A stretch of DNA of 9,056 bases from Chlamydiota bacterium (GTDB lineage Bacteria; Chlamydiota; Chlamydiia; Chlamydiales; Rhabdochlamydiaceae): contig JAAKFB010000062.1 in NCBI GenBank assembly GCA_011065235.1, forward strand, positions 1 to 9,056, read 5' to 3'. A program made the translations under genes and the position numbers. How positions within the stretch are numbered: the first letter of the stretch is position 1; each line of letters begins with the position of its first letter. The notes beneath the pieces were generated by a model. That model had not been told where the DNA came from, made no database searches, and worked only from the letters and a program-made list of their open reading frames with translations. Of the stretch, positions 1-6,426 are shown piece by piece.

Positions 1-1
1 G

Positions 2-325
2 AATCAAATCACAACAATTCCACGTGAAATCAGCCAATTGACTAATCTGCAGGAGCTTTTTCTTCGAAACAATCCAATCACAACAATTCAAAGTGAAATC
101 GGCTTATTGACTGGGCTGGAGGACCTTTTGCTTGACGACTACCCAATCACAACAATTCAAAAGCGCATCTATGACTGGAAGCAGCTGAAGGAGCATGCTC
201 TTACTGACGAGCAAATAATAGTAATTAACACACAAATCACTCGATTGTCTCAGATATTGGTGCCGTGCTTTGAGAAAGAATCTGATGGCGGAAGCCCGTT
301 GAATCTCGACTTTGCAACTTTTTGA
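2..325 (+). CDS. Leucine-rich-repeat protein, C-terminal part (5' end outside window)
   Basis: The frame is open from the left edge, so only the last 107 codons are visible; the TTG at 38 is merely an internal codon. The visible protein starts with about two and a half leucine-rich repeats of 23 residues, of the type LxxLxLxxNxITTIxxEI (NQITTIPREI, NPITTIQSEI, YPITTIQKRI). It ends with a non-repeat tail of about 50 residues containing a single Cys. The DNA shows the same period: ATCACAACAATTC recurs at 8, 77 and 146, exactly 69 bp apart. LRR proteins of this kind are protein-interaction scaffolds, and in Chlamydia-like bacteria and other intracellular bacteria some are secreted effectors. Secretion cannot be judged because the N-terminus is missing. 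The stop is TGA at 323-325, followed 20 bp later by a large palindrome. Confidence 0.82.
   Translation, partial: NQITTIPREISQLTNLQELFLRNNPITTIQSEIGLLTGLEDLLLDDYPITTIQKRIYDWKQLKEHALTDEQIIVINTQITRLSQILVPCFEKESDGGSPLNLDFATF
8..158 (+). repeat. 69-bp tandem coding repeats (LRR units)
   Basis: The 13-mer ATCACAACAATTC occurs at 8-20, 77-89 and 146-158. Each step is 69 bp, which equals one 23-residue leucine-rich repeat. The near identity of this 13-mer while the other repeat positions diverge suggests recent unit duplication or gene conversion within the LRR gene. Confidence 0.85.
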
Positions 326-345
326 GGCTGAAGGCCTTGAGATAT

Positions 346-390
346 TTTGCCCTGGGGCGTTCGACCGACGGTCGAACGCCCCAGGGCAAA
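346..390. terminator. Perfect 21-bp-stem palindrome after the LRR gene
   Basis: The left arm 346-366 (TTTGCCCTGGGGCG...) is the exact reverse complement of the right arm 370-390, with a 3-nt loop GAC at 367-369. It is GC-rich inside an otherwise AT-rich region and begins 20 bp after the LRR stop codon. No T-tract follows on either strand (plus TAGACGAGG; minus ATATCTCAAGG), so it is not a canonical intrinsic terminator. It may still block transcription or protect mRNA 3' ends, or it may be a repeat element or a protein-binding site. The hairpin is certain; the terminator role is an inference. Confidence 0.5.
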
Positions 391-520
391 TAGACGAGGC
401 AAGCAGCTTCAAAATTCAGGGCTCCGATTTTGGCAAAATTCCAATTCTTCAATTCAGATGTGTATAGGTGAACATTTACTCACATACACCCTCTAATAAG
501 CATATTTATATAAAATTAAT

Positions 521-549
521 TTGATTAATTAATACAGTTTAATTAAATT
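521..549 (+). promoter_or_regulatory. Possible promoter of the cysteine-rich protein gene
   Basis: TTGATT at 521-526 (4/6 to TTGACA) is followed after 17 nt by TAAATT at 544-549 (4/6 to TATAAT). The surrounding run of A/T makes chance matches likely. If it is used, transcription would start around 556 and give a leader of about 30 nt. Confidence 0.3.
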
Positions 550-575
550 AAAAATATAGGGAATTCTCTAATTAC

Positions 576-580
576 AGGAG
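576..580 (+). promoter_or_regulatory. Ribosome binding site AGGAG
   Basis: AGGAG sits 7 nt before the ATG at 588. It is one of the clearest Shine-Dalgarno sites in the window and fixes the start of the small cysteine-rich protein. Confidence 0.8.
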
Positions 581-587
581 TATATAT

Positions 588-839
588 ATGACTAAACTAT
601 TTTTCAAACCAATCGCATTAGGCTTAGCTGCAGCTGCTTTAAGCCTAGGCGCCTCCGCTGATCTATCAGCTGGATGCGGTTCATGTGGATGTAATTCTTG
701 CTGCAAACCATCTTGTGAGCGCAAATGCCCTCCCAAGCCTTGCCCACCTAAATGCAAATGCAAACGTTGCTGCCCTAAACCATCTTGTGGCTGTAATAGC
801 TGTGGGTGTGGAAGCTCCTGCAACGGCAGAAACCGCTAA
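588..839 (+). CDS. Small secreted cysteine-rich protein, putative envelope protein
   Basis: The product has 83 residues. A typical signal peptide covers residues 1-24: lysines at 3 and 7, a hydrophobic Ala/Leu core at 8-20, and likely signal-peptidase cleavage after ASA24. LSAGC at 26-30 is an alternative lipobox-like site, but Ser at -3 is unfavourable. The mature part of about 59 residues holds 17 cysteines (C30 to C78, about 29%), plus many Lys, Pro, Gly and Ser and almost no hydrophobic residues. The motifs CGCNSC (33-38 and 67-72) and KPSC (40-43 and 64-67) are duplicated. Chlamydiae build a disulfide-cross-linked envelope from cysteine-rich proteins (OmcA, OmcB), so a small OmcA-like envelope protein is the favoured reading. 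A metallothionein-like metal binder is the alternative. No direct homologue is recognised. It has a strong RBS, stands alone, and its TAA stop overlaps the rsbU stop by 4 bp. Confidence 0.82.
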   Translation: MTKLFFKPIALGLAAAALSLGASADLSAGCGSCGCNSCCKPSCERKCPPKPCPPKCKCKRCCPKPSCGCNSCGCGSSCNGRNR

Positions 840-2449
840 TTAATTCTTTTTAGACTTAGTACGGTCAGATCGTCATGCATCGGAGACTCTCCTCCAAAGC
901 GTTCAATCTCAGCAATGAGTTTGTCGATGAGAGCTTGGGGCTCTAGAGCATGAGAAGCTAGCAGAAATTCTAAAAGGCGACTCTTTGCGAAGAGTTCGCC
1001 TTTTTCATTGTGGGCTTCTGTCACTCCATCCGTATAGAGAAACAATAAGCTATCTGGAGAGAGAATCTTTGACTGGATGTCAAAGGATGCACTCTCCTGT
1101 ACCCCAAAAGCGATCCCCTCTGCTGCCAATTCCTCGATCGTTCCATCCTCATGAATGAGGATCGCAGGGAAGTGCCCTGCCGAGCTATAGGTTAACTTAC
1201 GGTCTTTTCTATGATAAATCCCTACCCAAGCGGTCACAAAATTGCCTGTATCGCCTGTATCGCGGCAAAACAGATCATTAGTCAGGCGCATCACCACACC
1301 TAAATCCTCTTCCGCAAGGGCATGACTCCTGAGCATACTGCGCACCATTAGAGAATAGAGACATGCCGAGATCCCCTTATCAGATCCATCGGCGATGACA
1401 ATGAGCAAATGGTCGGGATCTGTGACAAACAGATCATAAAAATCTCCTGCCACCTCCTTTGCAGGGAGAAATCCACTACCCAAAGCTATTCCAGGAAACT
1501 GAGGGATTGTCTTTGGAAGGAGTTCCTTTTGCAAATCTTGACCCACCTGCAACTCTTTAGCCTTTTCCATATTGAAAAGAAGAGTTTCTAACATCTGGTT
1601 GAATTGCGTGCCCAAGGCATTGATTTCAAAACCAAAGCGGCTACTTTGATAGCGCCGATCGTAATCTTTTGCCCCAACCCCGTCCATCACATCAGAAAGC
1701 TGGCGTAGAGGGCGGGCCATCTGCCTGACGAGCCACCAGGCAATGCCTCCTCCTACGAGAAGAATGAGAGCCATGAAGAGGATAAGGTGATGGAAGAATT
1801 TCCCCCCTTCAAATTGGGCTATGTCAGCTGTGGGGATCGTCACCTGCAGATCAAACTCAGCATGAGGAATGGCTCTCTGAAGCACTAAATCTTTGCCGGG
1901 TTTCGATTTTTTTGAAGATTCGACAAAAGTCATCCCCAATGCATTTTCATTTTCACTGAGTCCCCAGATTTGCTCTTGGACCTTTTTCAAAAGAAAAATT
2001 TCTTTGTTTTTTGTCAGGGGATTTTCTGCAATAAAACTTAAAACTCGAGAATCAAATGCTTTTTTGAGCTTTTCTGGAAAAAAATTCTCCTTCCCAATGA
2101 GTTCTTTTTTATTGGAATCGAGACAGCGCAAATCTCGATCAAAGACAAAAATTGTCGAAAATCCCCGCATCTCTTCAAAACGCTTGGATAAATCCGTCTC
2201 ATCCTTTGCAAGAATGGAAAAATTGATGAGTTCACAAGACCGAAGCGCCATCCACTCCTCGATAGCCTTGAGCTGTGATTTTCCCAATACTTCGAGCTCC
2301 ACGCGGGCAGCATTTTGTTTGATTTTCCAATCATGATTCCAAAGCAGCCCCGCATAAATTAGGATAGGGATCCCAAGAAAAACTAACAGAATGAGAACAA
2401 TTCTGCGAGCAAGCGAGCCATAAAACGTCTTTTTTGCCATACTTCTCAC
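836..2449 (-). CDS. rsbU: RsbU-type membrane sensor PP2C phosphatase
   Basis: The product is 537 residues. A membrane segment lies at 17-37, an extracytoplasmic sensor domain at about 38-217 and a second membrane segment at 218-241. A HAMP linker follows at about 242-295 (RPLRQLSDVMDGV) and an SpoIIE/RsbU-type PP2C Ser/Thr phosphatase domain at 300-535. Metal-site motifs are EVAGDFYD (332-339), IADGSDKG (352-359), LYTDGVTEA (471-479) and HDDLTVLSL (525-533). Phosphatases of this class dephosphorylate anti-sigma-factor antagonists in partner-switching pathways. The C. trachomatis homologue's periplasmic domain is reported to bind alpha-ketoglutarate, so a metabolic-sensor role is plausible here. 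The listed start is a GTG. ATG at codon 4 (2438-2440) is equally good or better, and neither has a clear RBS. The gene is divergent from the methyltransferase operon with no intergenic gap. Confidence 0.92.
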   Translation of the reverse strand: MRSMAKKTFYGSLARRIVLILLVFLGIPILIYAGLLWNHDWKIKQNAARVELEVLGKSQLKAIEEWMALRSCELINFSILAKDETDLSKRFEEMRGFSTIFVFDRDLRCLDSNKKELIGKENFFPEKLKKAFDSRVLSFIAENPLTKNKEIFLLKKVQEQIWGLSENENALGMTFVESSKKSKPGKDLVLQRAIPHAEFDLQVTIPTADIAQFEGGKFFHHLILFMALILLVGGGIAWWLVRQMARPLRQLSDVMDGVGAKDYDRRYQSSRFGFEINALGTQFNQMLETLLFNMEKAKELQVGQDLQKELLPKTIPQFPGIALGSGFLPAKEVAGDFYDLFVTDPDHLLIVIADGSDKGISACLYSLMVRSMLRSHALAEEDLGVVMRLTNDLFCRDTGDTGNFVTAWVGIYHRKDRKLTYSSAGHFPAILIHEDGTIEELAAEGIAFGVQESASFDIQSKILSPDSLLFLYTDGVTEAHNEKGELFAKSRLLEFLLASHALEPQALIDKLIAEIERFGGESPMHDDLTVLSLKRIN

Positions 2450-3172
2450 ATGCTATCAAAAGAAATCAGCAGCCCGCAACACCCAATTGTAAAAACTTTT
2501 GTTAAATTGCGCACTTCCCGCAAGTTTCGCTATGAGCAAAAGCAAGTGGTCATAGCTGGAATTAAACAAGTCAGCGAAGCCCCCTCCTTAGATATTCTCC
2601 TCGTCCGGACAGGATTCTCCCACTCCTTAAAGGCGAATCAAATCTATTCCGTCTCTGAATCCCTTTTAAAAAAAGTGACGGGACTCGAATCTCCCGAACC
2701 TATGGCAGCAATCGTGGGCATGCCCGACTGGGCCTCCCTAAATGGAAAAAAGTGGATCTTGGGACTCGATGGAATCCAAGATCCTGGAAATCTCGGCACC
2801 TTGCTTCGCACCGCTCTTGCCCTTGGATGGGAAGGTGCTTTTATGACTGAAAACTGTGTCGATCCTTTCAATGAAAAAGCGCTCCGTGCCGCCAAAGGAG
2901 CCACTTTTCGTCTTCCTTTGAGAATGGATACTGAAAAAAAACTCTGCCTTTTTGCAAAAGACTACCAGACGTGGATCGCTGATCCCCATGGAAAATCTTT
3001 AAATGAAATTTCTTCTCAAAAAAATGGATTCCTCATCCTGGGCAATGAGGCACAAGGTGTTTCTGAGACTCTCAAAGCGCAATTCAATGCCCTTTCGATT
3101 CCCATTGCAGATATCGAATCTCTAAATGTTGCTGCAGCAGGTGCTATTCTCATGTATAATCTGAAATCATGA
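2450..3172 (+). CDS. TrmH/SpoU-family RNA 2'-O-methyltransferase
   Basis: The product is 240 residues, normal for a SPOUT methyltransferase with an N-terminal RNA-binding domain. Residues 1-95 form the substrate-binding part (ISSPQHPIVKTFVKLR at the start). Residues 103-240 form the SpoU catalytic domain with all three motifs: motif 1 at 105-125 (LDGIQDPGNLG, with N114 and R120), motif 2 at 195-204 (LILGNEAQGV) and motif 3 at 217-237 (IPIADIESLNVAAAG). The family uses S-adenosylmethionine to 2'-O-methylate rRNA or tRNA; the site cannot be told from the sequence (RlmB-like or TsnR-like). The start keeps the full N-terminal domain but lacks a recognisable RBS and directly abuts the rsbU start. 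It overlaps rsgA by 4 bp (ATGA), implying translational coupling in an operon that continues into eno. Confidence 0.92.
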   Translation: MLSKEISSPQHPIVKTFVKLRTSRKFRYEQKQVVIAGIKQVSEAPSLDILLVRTGFSHSLKANQIYSVSESLLKKVTGLESPEPMAAIVGMPDWASLNGKKWILGLDGIQDPGNLGTLLRTALALGWEGAFMTENCVDPFNEKALRAAKGATFRLPLRMDTEKKLCLFAKDYQTWIADPHGKSLNEISSQKNGFLILGNEAQGVSETLKAQFNALSIPIADIESLNVAAAGAILMYNLKS

Positions 3173-4254
3173 AAGATCATCATTTCGATCAGGAGGAAGC
3201 CTTCCACGGGAAGGAGAAAAAGAACTACAAGAAAGAGAGAAAAATTCTTTCAAAGAAGGATCGCTCTCAATACAAAAAAACCGATCTCGAAAAACGGAAA
3301 AAACCCTCTCCTCCTACTGGTGAACACTTTAAACGCGGCCGTGTTTTGGCCATCATGGCCAATGGCATATTAGTGGATTTTGAGGACATTCTGTATACCT
3401 GTGCCCTGCGCGGTATTCTGAAAAAAGAGAATTTACGCATCAAAAATTTAATCGCGGTTGGTGATTTTGTCTTGTTTGAGCCGCAAGAAGATTTGAGCGG
3501 AAGTATTGCCTATGTAGAAGAGCGGCATTCCATTTTGTCGCGTGCAGAGCAAATTTCAAGAAGAAAAGAGCAACTCATTGCCGTCAATATCGACCAAGTC
3601 TTGATCACATCATCTGTTGTGATCCCCCCTTTGAAGCCCAATCTCATTGACCGGTATATCATTGCAGCGCTCAAAGGGAATATGGATCCCATTATTGTGA
3701 TTAACAAAATCGATCTCCTTGTGGATTCAGAAAAAGAAAAAACTTTTTTTGATGAAGTTCTGACAATTTACCAGGCATTAGAAATTCCTCTCTATCCCGT
3801 TAGCACACTGACAGGAGAAGGAATGGAAGCCTTAAAAACTGCAATGCAGAAAAAATCTTCTGTCTTTTCCGGCCAATCGGGCACAGGAAAAACCTCCCTA
3901 ATCAATGCGATTACAGGCTCAAACCTTCTCACAGGAGAAGTGATCTCCAAAACGCGCAAAGGCTCTCACACGACGACCCATACCCACCTTCTACCTATCG
4001 AAGAAGAAGGTTTTTGCGTCGACACTCCTGGAATCAAAAGTTTTGGAATGTGGGATTTAAAAAAAGAAGAAGTGCAGCACTATTTTTTTGAAATTGCAGA
4101 TTATGCCACTTCATGCAAATTTCTCAACTGCTCTCATATGCAAGAGCCCGATTGTGCCGTACAAAAAGCTCTCGAAGATGGAGAAATTTCTCGCTTGCGT
4201 TTTGACTCTTATTGCGCTTTAATAGCGAGTTTAAAAGAAAAACCAATGAGATAA
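3169..4254 (+). CDS. rsgA: Ribosome small-subunit-dependent GTPase RsgA
   Basis: The product is 361 residues. It shows the circularly permuted GTPase order typical of RsgA/YjeQ. An OB-fold lies at about 54-120, then G4 NKID (179-182), a G5-like PVSTLTGEG (210-218), the G1 P-loop GQSGTGKTS (235-243), G2 around SHTTTH (266-271) and G3 DTPG (285-288). The C-terminal zinc knuckle has C316, C321, H323 and C329. RsgA binds the 30S subunit late in assembly and acts as a GTP-dependent maturation checkpoint. An N-terminal extension of about 50 residues before the OB-fold is very rich in Lys/Arg and may contact rRNA. The ATG overlaps the methyltransferase stop (ATGA), and eno follows after 3 bp, so all three are probably co-transcribed. 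Confidence 0.97.
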   Translation: MKDHHFDQEEAFHGKEKKNYKKERKILSKKDRSQYKKTDLEKRKKPSPPTGEHFKRGRVLAIMANGILVDFEDILYTCALRGILKKENLRIKNLIAVGDFVLFEPQEDLSGSIAYVEERHSILSRAEQISRRKEQLIAVNIDQVLITSSVVIPPLKPNLIDRYIIAALKGNMDPIIVINKIDLLVDSEKEKTFFDEVLTIYQALEIPLYPVSTLTGEGMEALKTAMQKKSSVFSGQSGTGKTSLINAITGSNLLTGEVISKTRKGSHTTTHTHLLPIEEEGFCVDTPGIKSFGMWDLKKEEVQHYFFEIADYATSCKFLNCSHMQEPDCAVQKALEDGEISRLRFDSYCALIASLKEKPMR

Positions 4255-4257
4255 ATT

Positions 4258-5547
4258 ATGCCCGTTATCAAGTACATCGATGCGTTAGAAATTTTGGATT
4301 CACGTGGAAACCCCACCCTTCAAGTCACCGTAAAAACGGACACTGGAGCAGAAGGAACCGCGTCCGTACCTTCCGGGGCTTCAACTGGAGAGAACGAAGC
4401 TGTGGAACTGCGCGATAAAGATAAAAATCGCTATTTCGGTAAAGGAGTCACCAAATCTGTTGCCAATGTCATGGGCCCCTTGAGTGCCCTCCTAATCGGC
4501 AAAGATATTTTCGATCAGATTCACATCGACCAAGCTATGATTGAGGCTGATGGAACCCCCAATAAGTCGAAATTCGGAGCCAACTCCATTCTCGGAATCT
4601 CATTGGCAGCCGCAAAAGCTGCGGCAGACGAACTACAAATGCCCCTTTATCGCTATATTGGAGGACTTCACGCCCACGTCCTTCCCTGCCCAATGATGAA
4701 TATCCTCAATGGCGGAGCCCATGCAGATAACATGCTCGATTTTCAAGAATTCATGATTCGTCCCATTGGCGCTCCTACATTCAAAGAAGCGGTTCGCTGG
4801 GGAGCAGAAATTTTCCATACGCTCAAATCCCTGCTTCAAGAGCAAGGACATGCCACATCCGTTGGAGATGAAGGAGGCTTCGCACCCAACCTCGATTCTA
4901 ATGAAGCCGCCCTCGATTTCATTTTAAAAGCCATCGATAAAGCCGGTTTCAAGACCGATCAAGTGACTATTGCTCTCGACTGCGCGGCTTCCGAGTTTTA
5001 CGATAAAGCGGAAGGGCGCTATGTCGAAATGAAGAAAAAGAAGAAAGGCGATACCTATAATGCCCGCACGGCAGAAGAGCAAGTTCTCTATCTCGCATCC
5101 CTTTGCGAAAAATATCCCATCGATTCCATTGAAGATGGCCTCGATGAAAACGACTGGGAAGGCTGGAAGGTCCTCACAGAACGACTCGGCGATACGGTTC
5201 AAATTGTTGGCGATGATCTCTTTGTCACCAACACGAAGTTTTTGAAAAAGGGAATCGAGCAAGGAATTGCCAATGCGATTCTGATCAAAGTGAATCAAAT
5301 TGGAACCCTGACAGAAACGCTCGATACGATAGAACTTGCCAAGCAGAACGGTTATTCAACCGTAGTTTCCCACCGCTCTGGAGAGACCGCAGATTCGACC
5401 ATTGCTGACATTGCAGTTGCGACGAATTCGGGACAGATCAAAACCGGATCGCTCTCACGCTCCGATCGCATCGCCAAATACAACCGACTCCTTGCCATCG
5501 AAGACAAGCTCCGCTCCTCTTCCATCTACTACAAGACTGGTAAATAG
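4258..5547 (+). CDS. eno: Enolase (phosphopyruvate hydratase)
   Basis: The 429-residue protein is full length and converts 2-phosphoglycerate to phosphoenolpyruvate in glycolysis and gluconeogenesis. Key residues match the well-studied family members. The N-terminal loop is PSGASTG (38-44). The catalytic acid E205 lies in SVGDEGGFAP and the catalytic base K344 in LIKVNQIGT. The Mg ligands are D241, E292 and D319 (GDDLFVTN). The substrate-binding segment is SHRSGE (371-376), with K395. A lysine-rich loop KKKKKG at 259-264 appears a few residues longer than the E. coli enzyme as recalled. The gene is last in the methyltransferase-rsgA-eno operon, 3 bp after rsgA; no strong RBS is visible, fitting coupled translation. 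Its closeness to rsbU matches the C. trachomatis arrangement. A weak hairpin follows. Confidence 0.99.
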   Translation: MPVIKYIDALEILDSRGNPTLQVTVKTDTGAEGTASVPSGASTGENEAVELRDKDKNRYFGKGVTKSVANVMGPLSALLIGKDIFDQIHIDQAMIEADGTPNKSKFGANSILGISLAAAKAAADELQMPLYRYIGGLHAHVLPCPMMNILNGGAHADNMLDFQEFMIRPIGAPTFKEAVRWGAEIFHTLKSLLQEQGHATSVGDEGGFAPNLDSNEAALDFILKAIDKAGFKTDQVTIALDCAASEFYDKAEGRYVEMKKKKKGDTYNARTAEEQVLYLASLCEKYPIDSIEDGLDENDWEGWKVLTERLGDTVQIVGDDLFVTNTKFLKKGIEQGIANAILIKVNQIGTLTETLDTIELAKQNGYSTVVSHRSGETADSTIADIAVATNSGQIKTGSLSRSDRIAKYNRLLAIEDKLRSSSIYYKTGK

Positions 5548-5551
5548 ATTT

Positions 5552-5567
5552 AAGGCAATTTTGCCTT
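5552..5567. terminator. Weak hairpin between eno and the convergent gene
   Basis: AAGGCA (5552-5557) pairs with TGCCTT (5562-5567) around a 4-nt loop ATTT. It sits 4 bp after the eno stop in a 33-bp gap between convergent genes, where a bidirectional terminator is expected. The stem is only 6 bp and lacks a T-tract on either strand, so efficiency would be low. Confidence 0.35.
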
Positions 5568-5580
5568 CCGATGAAAGAAG

Positions 5581-6279
5581 TTAATTCCGACTTATTAGGC
5601 CGAGCTCTGAAATAACTGATCGATTATTTCTTTCAATTAATACGTTCTTGGAAATCTGACCTGCTTGAATAGCGACTTCTTCCCATTCTCGAGAAAAATG
5701 CTTTAAAAAATAGTACTTTAATAAGGAGGATATCCCGCGTACTCGATGCATATGATATAAACTGTCTGGGCTACTGAACTCAATCTGTTCACCAAACCAT
5801 TTTCCTAAAGGATGGCTAGTTCTATTTTTGTGTGGGCTATCTTGTCCAGGTATTCGGAAGTATTCCTGACCAAAAATTTCATCATAACAGTTAGCATTTA
5901 TTAAATTTGCTACAAACAGTGACTTTCCCAGTAATAAGCTTAAGCGGTCCGATAATTCCCCTTCCTTTACGCTTGTACAAACAAGAATTCGCTGAGGTCG
6001 CTTACCGTCTTCTTGATCAAGATAAGCCACTTTCCATCGCCAGGGCAAACAATTTTTCCTCAACATTCCAGTAAATAAGGACCAGGCAGTATTGGAAATA
6101 TGAAAATATAATCTCGGTTGAACTGTTATGGATTTATCTGTATTTCCGAAGAAAGAAAAGGTGATCTGACGACAAGTCCCTTTGTCGCCCATTAAAACGT
6201 CATTATAGCCACAAATTGTGCCGGATTCTCGGATATGTGTTTTGAATTGAGAAGAAGTTTCATCTCCGTAAATTTTCAT
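5581..6279 (-). CDS. Unrecognised 232-residue protein
   Basis: No family is recognised. The protein is soluble-looking, with no signal peptide or membrane segment. It is mixed alpha/beta in appearance, with 5 cysteines in the first 135 residues (among them C23 and C36) and a basic, His-containing stretch around PHKNRTSHPLGKWFGEQ. The C-terminal third looks helical. Support for a real gene is good: ATG at 6279 is preceded by GAGG at a 5-nt spacing, a promoter-like pair lies just upstream, and the frame is long and free of stops. It converges on eno with a 33-bp gap. It sits at the border between conserved chlamydial core genes and a repeat-rich accessory segment, so it may be lineage-specific. 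An effector role cannot be claimed from the sequence. Confidence 0.75.
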   Translation of the reverse strand: MKIYGDETSSQFKTHIRESGTICGYNDVLMGDKGTCRQITFSFFGNTDKSITVQPRLYFHISNTAWSLFTGMLRKNCLPWRWKVAYLDQEDGKRPQRILVCTSVKEGELSDRLSLLLGKSLFVANLINANCYDEIFGQEYFRIPGQDSPHKNRTSHPLGKWFGEQIEFSSPDSLYHMHRVRGISSLLKYYFLKHFSREWEEVAIQAGQISKNVLIERNNRSVISELGLISRN

Positions 6280-6302
6280 AAGACCTCGCTAAATATGAAA
6301 AC

Positions 6303-6331
6303 ATTTTACCATAATCTCCAAAAATTCGCAA
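6303..6331 (-). promoter_or_regulatory. Promoter of the 232-residue protein gene
   Basis: On the minus strand TTGCGA (6326-6331, 4/6 to TTGACA) is followed after exactly 17 nt by TAAAAT (6303-6308, 5/6 to TATAAT). Predicted transcription start is about 6296, giving a leader of roughly 17 nt that contains the GAGG ribosome binding site. Confidence 0.55.
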
Positions 6332-6345
6332 ACCCGCAAGGTTTT

Positions 6346-6360
6346 GTATGCGTTCAGGGA
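6346..6360 (+). mobile_element. Possible orphan IS66-like end
   Basis: GTATGCGTTCAGGGA resembles the presumed IS66 end at 8748 (GTACGCGTTCACGGG) in the same orientation, with three differences in 15. No transposase sequence adjoins it. It may be a scar of an earlier insertion or a chance match. Confidence 0.25.
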
Positions 6361-6426
6361 GAAGGAGAGATAGAAATATTTTTTTTAATGGAATGACCTC
6401 CCATGGAACCTTGAACCTATCCTAAT

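Larger units (their letters stand above)
391..587. other. AT-rich intergenic region upstream of the cysteine-rich gene
   Basis: The region is AT-rich, extremely so from about 495 to 560. An imperfect inverted repeat lies at 460-489: GTGTAT pairs with ATACAC, and GTGA at 468-471 pairs with TCAC at 480-483. It could be an operator or an mRNA hairpin. No convincing open reading frame was seen in it. Confidence 0.4.

Noticed and set aside
1..158. The regularly spaced 13-mer as a CRISPR or iteron array
   Set aside because: The period is exactly 23 codons in an open frame that translates to canonical leucine-rich repeats.
104..452. Two minus-strand open frames opposite the LRR tail and palindrome
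   Set aside because: They run through the perfect palindrome and oppose a coherent LRR frame; no RBS or domain.
572..823. Minus-strand open frame opposite the cysteine-rich gene
   Set aside because: The plus-strand gene has a signal peptide, RBS and coherent composition; the antisense is a low-complexity mirror rich in Gln, His and Leu.
1893..2336. 147-codon plus-strand open frame antisense to rsbU
   Set aside because: It is a shadow frame within the well-supported rsbU coding sequence; the composition is biased by the opposite strand.
2439..2444. CATACT as a -10 box for the methyltransferase operon
   Set aside because: Only 4/6 match, no suitable -35 at 16-18 nt, and it is too close to the ATG at 2450 to leave a leader.
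4924..5298. 124-codon minus-strand open frame inside eno
   Set aside because: eno is unambiguous here; the antisense frame reflects its codon use.
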